Under the pieces are notes generated by a model. It searched no databases. It saw only the letters and a program-made list of their open reading frames with translations, and was not told where the DNA came from. Of a stretch of DNA of 64,000 bases, positions 36,387 through 45,675 are shown in pieces. The stretch covers positions 248,001 to 312,000 of the forward strand of contig CBDCPP010000001.1 of the NCBI GenBank assembly GCA_965220315.1. The letters are read 5' to 3'. The translations under genes and the position numbers were made by a program. Source of the stretch: JAPOXK01 sp965220315 (lineage in GTDB: Bacteria > Chloroflexota > Dehalococcoidia > Bin125). Each line of letters begins with the position of its first letter. Position 1 is the first letter of the stretch.

Positions 36387-37514
36387 TTGAAACTGGCGGT
36401 CCAGCAAGAGGCGCTCAAGCGAGGCCTCGATATTGTGGGGCGCGCGGTCGCGTCGCGCCCCACGCTTCCCCAGACCTCGCACGTTCTGCTCTCCGCTGAA
36501 GAGGACCGGCTCAAGCTCGCCGCTACGAACCTCCAGATCGCGCTCACCTCTTGGGTCGGCGCGCGCGTCGAAGAGCCCGGGGCGATCACGATCCCGGCAC
36601 GGCTCCTCAGCGAGTTCGTCTCGTCACTGCCGTCGGCGGAGATTGAGTTCAGCGTCGCCGCGCGCTCTCGGCAGGCGCAGATCGTCTGCGCCCGCAACGA
36701 GGCATCCATCAGCGGCATGGATGCGGATGATTTCCCCCCGATCCCTTCCATCACCGAAGGGGACGCGATCCGCTTGGAGCCGCAGGCTCTGCGGGAAGCG
36801 GTGGACCATGTGGTATTTGCCGCCGCCACGGACGACAGCCGGCCGGTCCTGACGGGCGTTCAGCTCAAGATCGAAGAGGGCCGCCTCACCATGGCGGGCG
36901 CGGATGGCTTTCGCCTGGCCGTCTACCATCTCGATATCGCGGAGCTGCTGCCGGAGCCGATCGAGATCATCGTGCCGGCGATGGCCCTGCGAGATCTGGG
37001 GCGCTTCTTGCCGGAGCAAGACGAGCCCGTGCTGCTCCAGCTCAACAGTGCGCGTAGCCAGGCCCTACTCAAGTTCAGCGACATCGAACTCATGGCACAG
37101 CTCATTCAGGGGACCTTCCCGAGCTATCAGCAGCTCATTCCCTCGGAGTACCAAACACGGGCGATCATGGACGGCGGCGAGTTCCTGCGCGAGGTGAAAA
37201 CCGCCGCGGTATTCGCACGCGACGGCAGCGGCATCGTGCGCGTGATGCTGCGTCCGGAGGATGGGGGCGGGCGCATCTCCGTCTCCGCGCGGGCGGACGA
37301 GCAAGGCGAGAACGAAGGGCAGATGGATGCGGCGATCGAGGGCGAGGAAGGGCGGATCGCATTCAACAACCGCTATCTCCAGGACGTGTTGCAGGTCTTG
37401 GAGAAAGGGAAGGTCGCGCTAGAGACGACGGGACCGTCGAATCCGGGCGTGTTTCGCCCCGTGGATCGCGAAAACTACGTGCACGTCATCATGCCGATGT
37501 TCGTCCAGTGGTGA
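36387..37514 (+). CDS. dnaN: DNA polymerase III beta subunit (sliding clamp)
   Basis: 375 aa, typical length, three clamp domains. The start is a TTG at 36387 with GTGGAGG about seven bases upstream; a TTG at 36381 would be too close to it. Features: LKLAVQQEALKRGLDIVGRA, SRPTLPQTSHVLLSAE, ATDDSRPVLTGVQL, GADGFRLAV, and FRPVDRENYVHVIMPM at the C-terminus. The dimeric ring tethers the polymerase to DNA. It is unusual in not being next to dnaA, recF or gyrB; it follows hemL with its own upstream region. Confidence 0.96.
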   Translation: MKLAVQQEALKRGLDIVGRAVASRPTLPQTSHVLLSAEEDRLKLAATNLQIALTSWVGARVEEPGAITIPARLLSEFVSSLPSAEIEFSVAARSRQAQIVCARNEASISGMDADDFPPIPSITEGDAIRLEPQALREAVDHVVFAAATDDSRPVLTGVQLKIEEGRLTMAGADGFRLAVYHLDIAELLPEPIEIIVPAMALRDLGRFLPEQDEPVLLQLNSARSQALLKFSDIELMAQLIQGTFPSYQQLIPSEYQTRAIMDGGEFLREVKTAAVFARDGSGIVRVMLRPEDGGGRISVSARADEQGENEGQMDAAIEGEEGRIAFNNRYLQDVLQVLEKGKVALETTGPSNPGVFRPVDRENYVHVIMPMFVQW

Positions 37515-38397
37515 GGAAAGCCGGGCTCCCCTTTCGGATAGAGATCGGCTTACTCGCTGACGAGGAGCCGATGCTACGCATCCCGACCAGCTCGCGGGCT
37601 GCCGACTCGTCGCTGCACCAGGCGTAGAGTTCTGGGAGTTCCTCGCAGAGCGCGCCAGCGTGCAACCGCTCGACCGTTCGAGCGAAGATCAGATACGACG
37701 TGGCGACAGTCCGTGCCTCGCCCGTCGGCAGTTCGTCGGTGAAGATGTCGAGTACGTGGCCGGTCGCGGCCCACCTCATGGGGCGTGAAGCCTTTCGCGA
37801 TCACGACCGGATCCACATACTTCGCGAACGAACGCTTCGACGAGCTTGCACTCGTCCACCTCAGGCGCGAGGTTACCGGGATTTCAATTCACACCAAAAG
37901 CGGCGCGACTCGCGGGCAGTGGACTCGCCTCCGATAGGCAGGGGGTAGCGAGTCCCCGAGTCCGGGCGAGCGTTCGGCATCCAACAGACAGGATGGCTGG
38001 TTTCCTACCGCGGCACGAACATCGGGATCAATGTTCCGAAACGACCAAAACGACAGTGTGCCGTTCTGCTTGACGGTTCGCCTTTCAGCGTGACATGCCC
38101 TGCCCACTTCCTAGTAGCCGACCCCAAGGCCTCATCGTTCGATATCAATGGGGGGGGGCAGACACATCCTAGACGGTTGCTGGGATGCACATTCCAACGA
38201 TCCAGAGCACGCCGACAGGCGCGATGCGGCGGGAACTCGGTAACGGATGTGCGGTCGTTTCGACCGTCTCGCCGACCTTTCTCAGTGCCTTGCGCCCGTG
38301 GAAGGGACACGTGAGCTAGGGCACCTTGGTGCGAGCGCGGACGAGTGCGGCAAGCCGCGAGTCTAGACTACCATTCCCATTCCGCGTGGGGTGCGGG
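37515..38397. other. Degenerate region with a possible gene remnant
   Basis: No intact gene. On the minus strand, fragments in two frames join into a protein-like stretch: FAKYVDPVVIAKGFTPHE (about 37840-37780), then WAATGHVLDIFTDELPTGEA up to about 37570. The remnant's family is unknown. GC drops around 38.1 kb, and a run of nine G occurs at about 38150. Confidence 0.4.
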
Positions 38398-39018
38398 ATG
38401 GCAGGACAAGCGCAGACGCAGACATGCCCGGAGTGTAGCCGCCCAATGGTGCTCCGCACCGCTCGAAGAGGTGCGCGGCGAGGCCAGCAATTCTGGGGCT
38501 GCACGGGGTACCCCAACGAGTGCAGGGCCATCGTCAACCTCGACGATGGAATCATACCCAATGCGTCCGAGAGCGACGATATGGGCCCTGCGTGCTCGCT
38601 CTGTGGCTGCGACACGGTTCGTCGGATGGGGCAAAGCAGGGAAGGTACCGAGGGCGGCCGTTCTGGTCCTGCACGGACTCGACGGACCACTCCCTGCGGG
38701 GGGTTTTCTGCCGGCTTGAATCTGCCCAGTGCGAGCCACCCCCGGCCTCGGCGATGGCCACCAGCGGCACGTACTCCTCTCGTAGCCGAACGGCAGCGAC
38801 ACCGTGGTCGTCGAGGCGGAGTTCCTCCATGGTGGGCGGGCAGCAACACTGTCCTGGAGGACGCGGCCAGTGGTGCACGAGTGGTGATCGATGTCGGAGC
38901 CGGCCGGGAGATGGGACAGGAGGTAGGGCTGGAGGCCGATCGGGAAGCGAGCGCCCGGCTCGATCGGATCGTCCAGGGCATTCGGCCCTTGTGTCGCCTC
39001 GTGCCGTCACCGATGTGA
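38398..39018 (+). pseudogene. Topoisomerase-type zinc-ribbon protein, probably frameshifted
   Basis: The ATG at 38398 opens a classic topoisomerase C4 zinc finger: Cys10, Cys13, Cys35 and Cys42, with MVLRTARRGARRGQQFWGC. A second finger starts (CSLCGCDTVRRMG), but its second half (GRPFWSCTD) lies in another frame, so the frame seems to have shifted near 38630. The ORF stays open to 39018 with a non-family tail. Such zinc ribbons bind DNA in topoisomerase I and as free-standing modules. One of two 58-bp repeats lies across the break. Sequencing error is an alternative. Confidence 0.5.
38670..38727 (+). repeat. 58-bp direct repeat, copy 1
   Basis: It begins TGCACGGACT and ends GGCTTGAATCTGCCC. 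The copy at 41091-41148 matches at 49 of 58 positions without gaps, same orientation. The pair encloses a 2.4-kb segment. Confidence 0.7.
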
Positions 39019-39142
39019 TAGCTTGCCCCCCTCCCGAACCACTGGAGCGGAAGGGCCGCCCATATCCATCCCGGCCATCATCCGGATCGCCGCCTTACCG
39101 ACCCACTTCAGGCCGACCCGCCACCCTGGCCGAAGGGCGGTA
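38728..39142. other. Region between zinc-ribbon remnant and lipoprotein
   Basis: It holds the non-family tail of the zinc-ribbon ORF (to 39018) and an upstream region for the lipoprotein gene. No other gene is supported. Confidence 0.3.
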
Positions 39143-39669
39143 ATGCGCGCGCTGCTTGTTCTGGGAGGGCTGCTCGGCGTCCTGGTGGTCGGGTGCAGAA
39201 GCCCAAGCGGGCCGACGGCCCTCGACCTTGAACAGGCGACGGTCCGCACCGAGAGCATCGAGGAGGGCACGGCGCGGCTCGAAGATGGGGTCTTCCGACA
39301 GCCGCTTACCCCTGATGGCGCCACGGAGGCCGTCATCCAGCTCGGCAAGTGGACCGCCGGCGACCTCGACGGGCAGGCCGGAGGCGACGTCGCCCTGATC
39401 ACCATTGAGGACACGGGGGGGGGGGGGGGGGAGCGGGGCGTTCTTCTTCCTCCACAGCCCTCATTAAGGAGGGAGGCACGCTCGTGGACGCGGCCCCCAT
39501 ATTCCTGGGCGATCGCATCCCGATCGCCGGCATCGCCCTCCATGACCGGATCATCACGGTCGCCCTGTTCGACCGGGCCCTCGACACGCCCTTCTTGGAT
39601 CCCCCGTCGGTCGCCCGGATCCGCCAGTTCCGGCTGGTCAACGGGGCCCTCGTGGAGCTGCCGGCGTGA
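39143..39669 (+). pseudogene. LppP-like lipoprotein gene interrupted at a G tract
   Basis: It starts MRALLVLGGLLGVLVVGCRS, a lipoprotein signal. The mature part is homologous to the middle of the protein at 53512: 'GATEAV', DLDGQAGGDVALI, then after a run of G residues SGAFFFL, and in a third frame IFLGDRIPI, VALFDRALDTPF and GALVEL. Two frame changes, one in the G run at 39415-39431 and one near 39453, break the gene. It is either decayed, slippage-prone, or mis-sequenced. Its last frame overlaps the start of the membrane-protein gene (GTGA), so the two were probably one operon. Confidence 0.7.
39415..39431 (+). repeat. Homopolymer run of 17 G
   Basis: Seventeen consecutive G inside a lipoprotein reading frame, exactly where the frame is lost. 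Such tracts are prone to replication slippage and also to sequencing error. Confidence 0.9.
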
Positions 39670-40871
39670 CGGCAGGTGGTTCCACCCGCGCGGTGGATGC
39701 GGCGGCATTCCTCGGCGGCGCGCTGGTGCTGGTCGGCATGCTCTGGCTGGCACTGACCTGGGTCCCGGACCTCTGGGTGAGCATCGCCCTCCTAGGCAGT
39801 GTGGGCGGGGCTGCTGGCGTGCTCGCCTGGGGCACGCGCCGGCTCCGCCCGCCTGGACTGTCGGATGTGCTGGCGGGCATCGCGGCCGTGGCGCTGACCC
39901 TGTGCTTCGATACGGTGCTGGACGCGACCAGCGTTGTCGTCGGTCCCGCCCCCCGGTGGATTCTGATCTGTATCCCTGCCCTGGTCTTTGGCGGCGCCTT
40001 CTGCTGGGGGCTGCGGTCGCGTGCCGCCGGAGCCTGGGCGGTGGTGGGCTGGGCCCTGCTGCCGATGGCGCTGGCGACCGGCGGCGAGGAGCGGCTGGGC
40101 TTCACCCTCCCGCTCACCGTCACGGTGGCGGAAGGCACGGTCTGGGTCGCGCTGGTCCTGATGCTGGGGGCCGTCACGCTGGCGGAGCAGGGCGCCTACT
40201 TCGCGTCTCGGCGCGGCTGGATCACCCCCGGCACGGCCGTCTGGGTCGCCTTCATCGCCTCGTCCGTCCTAGGGGTGATCCTGGTGGCGGCCGCCATGGT
40301 GCAGGGGCAGGCCTGGTTCTACTTTCTCCTCGTAGCGGGGGCCGCCGTGGCGACCGGGGTCTCGGTCTGGCGGCACCAATGGGTCTGGCTCCCGACCGCC
40401 TCCCGGCTCTTCAGCACCGCCGCCGTCACCGCCCTCGGAGGGATCGATGACGGGCCAGGCCGAGCGATGGGGCTAGTGGTGCTGTCGCTCAGCTTCTTCT
40501 CCTTCACCCCCTTGGCCCGGCGGCTGCCCACCCATATCAGTGTCCGCTTCTGGGAAGCAACGATCTGGGTGATGGGGTTTGCCGTCTCCTGTGCCTTCGC
40601 GTTCGCCCCGGGCGCGTGGCCGGCCGTGGGGGCCTTCTGGGCTGCCGGCGTGATCGGGATCGCGGCGTCCCAGCGGCGCGCCCTGCCGATGGTGCTGGGG
40701 GCGCTGGCCGCCTACGTGATCTTTATCGTGGTGGTGATCGATGCCGCTGGCGCCATTGCCGGTGCCGGGTTCGGCACCATGGCGTTCGGGATCGCCCTGC
40801 TGATCGCCGTAACCCTGACAGGCATGTCTCCCAGAGCAGCTGATCTCCGTCGTAGATTCACCGGAATCTAA
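39666..40871 (+). CDS. Polytopic membrane protein of unknown function
   Basis: 401 aa, GTG start overlapping the preceding stop. About 11-12 hydrophobic helices span nearly the whole length (for example FLGGALVLVGMLWLALTWV and YVIFIVVVIDAAGAIAGAGF), with short charged loops. The layout resembles DUF2157/DUF4401-like integral membrane proteins, but no diagnostic motif is seen. It sits with the broken lipoprotein gene between two 58-bp direct repeats. Confidence 0.75.
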   Translation: MTAGGSTRAVDAAAFLGGALVLVGMLWLALTWVPDLWVSIALLGSVGGAAGVLAWGTRRLRPPGLSDVLAGIAAVALTLCFDTVLDATSVVVGPAPRWILICIPALVFGGAFCWGLRSRAAGAWAVVGWALLPMALATGGEERLGFTLPLTVTVAEGTVWVALVLMLGAVTLAEQGAYFASRRGWITPGTAVWVAFIASSVLGVILVAAAMVQGQAWFYFLLVAGAAVATGVSVWRHQWVWLPTASRLFSTAAVTALGGIDDGPGRAMGLVVLSLSFFSFTPLARRLPTHISVRFWEATIWVMGFAVSCAFAFAPGAWPAVGAFWAAGVIGIAASQRRALPMVLGALAAYVIFIVVVIDAAGAIAGAGFGTMAFGIALLIAVTLTGMSPRAADLRRRFTGI

Positions 40872-41429
40872 CCGCTTGGCGAGACGCGCGATGACAGCGG
40901 GAATTACCTCCTTAACTCCCACAGCTGATGCGGGCGTTGGCTCGCCCACCGATTGTCCCTGAGTGCCGCCCGCCGGGACCAGCTCTGCGTCCCGGCCCCA
41001 AACGAGCAGCAGCCATCTGGGCCACGTGGTAGCAGTCACGCGGCTCCCACCGCGTGGAGTCGCTCGACCAAGCCTTGCACGCTCAGAATATGCACGGAGG
41101 CGCCGGACCACGTGTTGCGGGGGATTTTCTGACGGCTTGAATCTGCCCGCCCCGACCGACGAGTTGGCGTTGCCTCCGTAACCGAGATCAGAAGCTTACG
41201 GGCATCGTCCCCGCGTTCAGCGAAGAGAGGCGCTTCTCGCACCGTGAGGAGGTTCGGCCCTGAGTTATGCCCGAGAGGAGGAGCTGCGCGACCTTCCACG
41301 CTTCGCATAGTGCATAGACGTAAGCACGCCACCTGGTCCATAGTGCCGTGCGCGATGCCGCTGATTAAACCGAGCCGTAGCAGTCCCTATGGATCGAGAT
41401 CTTCAACGGTCGGCTGAATTGAACGCACA
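40872..41429. other. Intergenic region with second copy of the 58-bp repeat
   Basis: No gene is supported. On the minus strand, a 101-codon ORF (41036-41341) shares the peptide ADSSRQK.PR with the antisense of the first repeat copy, which may only reflect the repeat. Confidence 0.35.
41091..41148 (+). repeat. 58-bp direct repeat, copy 2
   Basis: It begins TGCACGGAGG and ends GGCTTGAATCTGCCC, with nine mismatches to copy 1 at 38670-38727. Confidence 0.7.
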
Positions 41430-41489
41430 GTGAAACGTCCTCTCCTGCTAGACGCGCAACGAGGACCGCACGCTTGGCGCGGAAATGTC

Positions 41490-42065
41490 ATGCTGCAGTG
41501 GCTCGTGCTGAAGGCCGCCTTCTGGGGAATTGGAGCCGCCGCTCTGGCGGCGGTAGGGGTCGACTCCAACGAACCGATCGACCTGCGTTTTCTCCAGGGA
41601 CAAGCACAGCAAAGCACCGTCCAGGCGGTGGAATTGCTCAACGAACCCCCAACGCCGCTCTTGGCGACCAGGACTCCCGCCAGCCTGCCCGATCCCGCGC
41701 CGCCGGTCACCGGACCAGCAGTGGGGATCGCGACATGGTACGGAGGACATTCCCTCCTCGACGGCCAACGCACCGCATGGGGAGAAATCTACGATCCGGA
41801 CGATCCGACGACGGCTGCCGCCGCACTGCTCCCCAACGCCGCCGGCGAATGGGTTGTGCCGCTCTGGGGATACAACACGCGGTTACGCATCTGCCACGAA
41901 GATCAATGCATCGTTGCGCGGATCACCGACACGTGCCCGGCTTGCTTGAACCCCGAGTCCCCAGGCGGCGGGGAGATTCTGCTCGATCTCAGCCGCGCCG
42001 CATTCCAGAAACTCGCGCCCTTGACGCAGGGCAGACTACGCGTGCAGATCACAGTACTGGAATAG
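41490..42065 (+). CDS. RlpA-like double-psi beta-barrel protein, membrane-anchored
   Basis: 191 aa from the ATG at 41490, which begins directly with a membrane anchor (MLQWLVLKAAFWGIGAAALAA); the frame is open to a GTG at 41430. A Pro-rich linker leads to a domain with GIATWYGGHSLLDG, RICHEDQCIVARITDTCPAC and ILLDLSRAAFQKLAPL, the DPBB pattern of RlpA and expansin-like proteins. RlpA proteins act on or bind peptidoglycan. Four Cys (CHEDQC, CPAC) may form disulfides outside the cell. It is convergent with the transglutaminase operon. Confidence 0.85.
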   Translation: MLQWLVLKAAFWGIGAAALAAVGVDSNEPIDLRFLQGQAQQSTVQAVELLNEPPTPLLATRTPASLPDPAPPVTGPAVGIATWYGGHSLLDGQRTAWGEIYDPDDPTTAAAALLPNAAGEWVVPLWGYNTRLRICHEDQCIVARITDTCPACLNPESPGGGEILLDLSRAAFQKLAPLTQGRLRVQITVLE

Positions 42066-42139
42066 CGGCGGACAACCCGCCTTGCCGGTGCCAGTCACTC
42101 CCGGGGTCCGGCGGAAGAACTGCGGTGATCGCAGGAGGA

Positions 42140-43018
42140 CTAGCTGTCCGGGCTCACGCTAGGACGTATCCGCACACCGACCTCAAGCTTGCTGCCTTCC
42201 CCTCCCTGAAAAACACCGCGGGTCGGAGGCACGTCTTGATAGTCGCGTCCCACAGCGACGCGCACATACCGCTCGTCGGCGACGCCCTGATTCGTGGGAT
42301 CGAAGCCGATCCAGCCGAGATCCGGTAACCGGCACTCGACCCAAGCGTGCATCGCCGTTTCCGGCGCTTGCTCACCAGATCGGCTGCCAACGTGCAGATA
42401 GCCGGAAACGTAACGAGCCGGCACGCCCCAGGAACGCGCGATAGCGATCATGACGTGCGCGTAGTCTTGGCACACTCCCGAGCCGGACTTCAAGATGTGC
42501 TCCATAGAGGAGCCCGCCGAGGTGCTCCCGGGGACGTACCGGAGGCTGTGGTAGAGCGTGTCGGAGAGCTGCAGCAAGGCCTCCAACGGGTCGCCTTCTG
42601 CCTTAATGCCCAGCCGCTCCATAAAGGCAGTCAGAGTGGACGAGGGTCGCGCCGACGCACTCGGGTGTGTGAAATCCCAGTGCGCGAACGCCCTCTCCCA
42701 AGAACGAATCTCTTCCCAGGCATCAGTGCCCAGAGAGCCCGAGGGGGCAGCGGGCGGCGCTACTTCGACTGTGGAGCGAGTGGTGATCGCCAGGGTTTCG
42801 TGCTCCCGGTGGATATTGAGAACATGCTTCGTATTGCCGAAACAGTCCCTCTCGCTGGTCACGGGAGCCGCAGGAGCGGTCGTGGCCTCGAAGCGCAGGA
42901 GTTGTTGACCGCAGTCCTCGCGCGGTTGCAGGCAGAGGGACATCACACATCGCTGTACCGGCGAGCTATATAGGTAAGAGGTAACGTGCTCGATCTCGTA
43001 GCGCACCGTACCGATCAC
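42140..43018 (-). CDS. Transglutaminase-like cysteine protease/transferase
   Basis: 292 aa. An N-terminal beta domain (Bact_transglu_N: YEIEHVTSYLYSSPV, CLQPRE) precedes the transglutaminase core. The catalytic triad is visible as Cys183 (SGSGVCQDYAH), His224 (AMHAWVECRLP) and Asp240 (GFDPTNQ). It is the third gene of the widespread ATP-grasp/alpha-E/transglutaminase operon, whose products are proposed to make or process a peptide. It starts four bases after the alpha-E gene. Confidence 0.93.
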   Translation of the reverse strand: MIGTVRYEIEHVTSYLYSSPVQRCVMSLCLQPREDCGQQLLRFEATTAPAAPVTSERDCFGNTKHVLNIHREHETLAITTRSTVEVAPPAAPSGSLGTDAWEEIRSWERAFAHWDFTHPSASARPSSTLTAFMERLGIKAEGDPLEALLQLSDTLYHSLRYVPGSTSAGSSMEHILKSGSGVCQDYAHVMIAIARSWGVPARYVSGYLHVGSRSGEQAPETAMHAWVECRLPDLGWIGFDPTNQGVADERYVRVAVGRDYQDVPPTRGVFQGGEGSKLEVGVRIRPSVSPDS

Positions 43019-43022
43019 GGTG

Positions 43023-43991
43023 TCAGCGCACCGGGAAGTCTTCGATCGGGTAATCGAAATAGGTAGCGGTCACGAGATCGTGCAGCTCCCAGCAGTATGC
43101 GCTCATCTGCTGCAGGAGCACTCCTCGCTCCTCTCGTACCTGCCAATCGGAATGGACCAGGGCGCCCAGGCGGGAAGCCAGCTGATACACGGCGTCGCTT
43201 GCCTGCGCGTCCGGACCGGGACCGATGGCGGCGAGCTCCGCCGCCGCCACATCGAGCGATCGGCAGAGCGAGTAGGGCAGCAGGGGATCCGTAGCGAGCA
43301 GATCCAGCACTTGCCCCGGCTCCACGGCGACGCGATAGCGGTGATCGTAGGCCTCGAACGCGTGGTAAGCGCGCAACAGGCTGGTCCAGTCCGCTTCGGA
43401 GTACTCCTCGGTCCGCCGGTCAGCGGCGAGTTGAGCGAGGAATAGCGCCACTGCGCGTTGCGCGCGCTCGGTGAAGCGCCCGAGTTGCAGGAAGCGCCAG
43501 CTGGCGTCCCGGTACATGGTGGCGGAGGCCACGCCCACGAAGGTATCGATCTCCGCCGCCGTTTCCGCGTAGAAACTCTCCGGGGAAGCAGACCAGCTAT
43601 CTTGAATGCCAAGCCTCTGGATCCGCAGGTAGGCCAAATTCAGGCAGGTCCACATTTCAGCACTGATGCAGTGGCGCATCTGCCGGGCGTTCTCCCGGCC
43701 GAATGCGAAACAGCTCCAGACTGAATCAGGGTTCGAGCGTTCGAACGTGAGGTCATCGGCGAGCGTGTAGGAATCGGCCAGCGTGTAATCCTCGCCGCCG
43801 AGGGGATCGAGATCGCCCATGGGAGGCTGCCGGCTCACGCTGTTATAGACGCGGCTCCAGCCAAAATGGATCTCCGGGATCGGGCGATCCACCAGAGCCT
43901 CCGTTTGCAATTGCAGCAGACGGCAGAGATGCTCCGCTCGCTCAAGGTACCGCCCCATCCAGTAGAGGCCCTGTGCACTGCGCGAAAGCAT
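43023..43991 (-). CDS. Alpha-E domain protein
   Basis: 322 aa. The ATG at 43991 has GGAGG upstream and gives the family N-terminus MLSRSAQGLYWMGRYLERAEH. The rest is all-helical with 'ENARQMRHCISAEMW', MYRDASWRFLQLGRF.ERA and a C-terminal ATYFDYPIEDFPVR. Alpha-E proteins (COG2307) lie in operons with ATP-grasp and transglutaminase genes and are of unknown activity. The start overlaps the end of the ATP-grasp reading frame. Confidence 0.92.
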   Translation of the reverse strand: MLSRSAQGLYWMGRYLERAEHLCRLLQLQTEALVDRPIPEIHFGWSRVYNSVSRQPPMGDLDPLGGEDYTLADSYTLADDLTFERSNPDSVWSCFAFGRENARQMRHCISAEMWTCLNLAYLRIQRLGIQDSWSASPESFYAETAAEIDTFVGVASATMYRDASWRFLQLGRFTERAQRAVALFLAQLAADRRTEEYSEADWTSLLRAYHAFEAYDHRYRVAVEPGQVLDLLATDPLLPYSLCRSLDVAAAELAAIGPGPDAQASDAVYQLASRLGALVHSDWQVREERGVLLQQMSAYCWELHDLVTATYFDYPIEDFPVR

Positions 43992-43996
43992 GCGGT

Positions 43997-45422
43997 TCAA
44001 TCCTCCAAAACCCAAAGATCTTTGCCGCCCCCGCCCTGACTGGAGTTCACCACAAGGCTGCCCCGGCGCAGGGCGACACGGCAGAACGCTCCGGGCACGA
44101 GGCGAGGCTCGCGTCCATAAAGCACGAATGGGCGCAGGTCCACGTGACGCGGCTCGAAGCGTCCCTCGATCAGGCAGGGTGCACGGGAGAGCGCGAGCAC
44201 GGGTTGCGAGACGAAATCGGCCGGGTTGGCGCGCACCTGCGCAGCGTACGCTTCACGCTCCTCGGGCGTCGCGTGAGGACCGACCAGCATGCCGTAGCCT
44301 CCAGATTCCCCCACGCGCTTGACGACTAAGTTCTCCAAGTTGTCAAGCGTGTATTCGAGATCCTCGGGACGACGGCAGAGGTACGTTTCGACATTTGCCA
44401 ACAGCGGCTCTTCGCCCAAGTAGTAGCGGATCATATCGGGCACGTAAGCACAGACGCTCTTATCATCCGCGACCCCTGTTCCAGGCGCGTTCACCAGGGA
44501 GACGTTCCCACGCTTATAGGCGTGCAGCAGCCCGGGCACACCAAGTAGAGAATCCGGACGGAAAACCAATGGATCAAGAAAATCGTCGTCCACGCGCCGG
44601 TAAATCACGTCAACACGCCGCAGCCCAGTGGTTGTACGCATATAGACGAAGCCGTCGTTGACTTACAGATCGCGGCCCTCCACGAGTTCCGCGCCGATCT
44701 CGCGGGCCAGAAACATATGCTCGTAAAAAGCGGAGTTATAGACCCCGGGCGTCAGCAGTGCGCTGCCGGGATCGGACTGCCCGTTCGGCGCCAGATCCCG
44801 CAGAGTCGCCAGCAGCATGCGTCCGTAGTGTTCGACATCCCGCACGCGTGAGCTTCGATACAGCCGAGGCAGCCTCGTCTTGACTGCCTTCCGGTTTGCG
44901 ATCATGTAGGAGACGCCAGAAGGAACCCGCAGGTTGTCCTCGAGAACCTGGAAGCCGTCGTTGGTACGCATGAGATCGGTGCCGCAAAGAGCGACCCAGA
45001 CACCCTGGGGAGCGGAGAAACCACGCATCTCAACGCGATAGTGGGGACACCCGCGCACCACATTCACCGGAATCACGCCGTCCGTGATGATGCGGGCCTC
45101 GCTGTAGACATCCTCCAGGAAGTGGTTCAGAGCTTTGAGGCGCTGAATCAAGCCGCCTTCGAGCTGCCGCCAATCAGCACCTGAGAGCACGCGGGGCAGG
45201 CAGTCGATGGGAATGATGCGTTCGTTGGCCTCCTCACCTCCATAGACCGTGAAGGAGATGCCCTCATTCGAAAACGAGCGTGTGACCCGTTCCTGAATGC
45301 TCCCCAACGGAGAGCCGACTTAGTGTTTCGTAGAGTGCACGGCAATGTTCCCGTGGTGTGCCGTCCGGCAGGAACATCTCATCGTAGATATCAGCATCAA
45401 GGGCGTAGTTGTCGAAATCCAT
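43997..45422 (-). pseudogene. Circularly permuted ATP-grasp (type 2) protein, interrupted
   Basis: The frame begins at the ATG at 45422 with the family start (YDEMFLPDGTPREHCRALYE). It shifts by one base near 45303, continues from IQERVTRSF through GISFTVYGGEE, PRVLSGADW and DNLRVPSGVSYM to VEGRDL, then meets an in-frame TAA at about 44652. Directly after it, in the same frame, come VNDGFVYMRTT and DVIYRRVDDDFLDP, KRVGESGGYGMLVGP and SSQGGGGKDLWVLED. So one frameshift and one nonsense codon break an otherwise well-preserved gene. ATP-grasp enzymes of this group ligate amino acids or peptides. It is the first gene of the operon with alpha-E and transglutaminase. Confidence 0.85.
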
Positions 45423-45675
45423 GGCAACGACTCAGTACCCTAAGTCATCCCTGTCCACAGCGTGCTGCAGAGCAAGCTCAAGCCAGAGCAATGAGCGGGA
45501 TTCGCTCCAGCGGCACGATGACCGCCTCGCACAAGCCCGTAGCGCCTCAAGAACTCGGCGCCATGGCGACACGCATTCCCCGCCTCGGCCTGAAGAGCGC
45601 TCAGGTGGTCCACATCCGGACGCAGCGCACGCGTTGGCACTGTAGAAGCCTTGCCAAAAACCCCGCCTCCGATTG

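Noticed and set aside
38700..41150. Calling the 2.4-kb block a transposon
   Set aside because: Direct repeats are present, but there is no transposase, terminal inverted repeats or target-site duplication.
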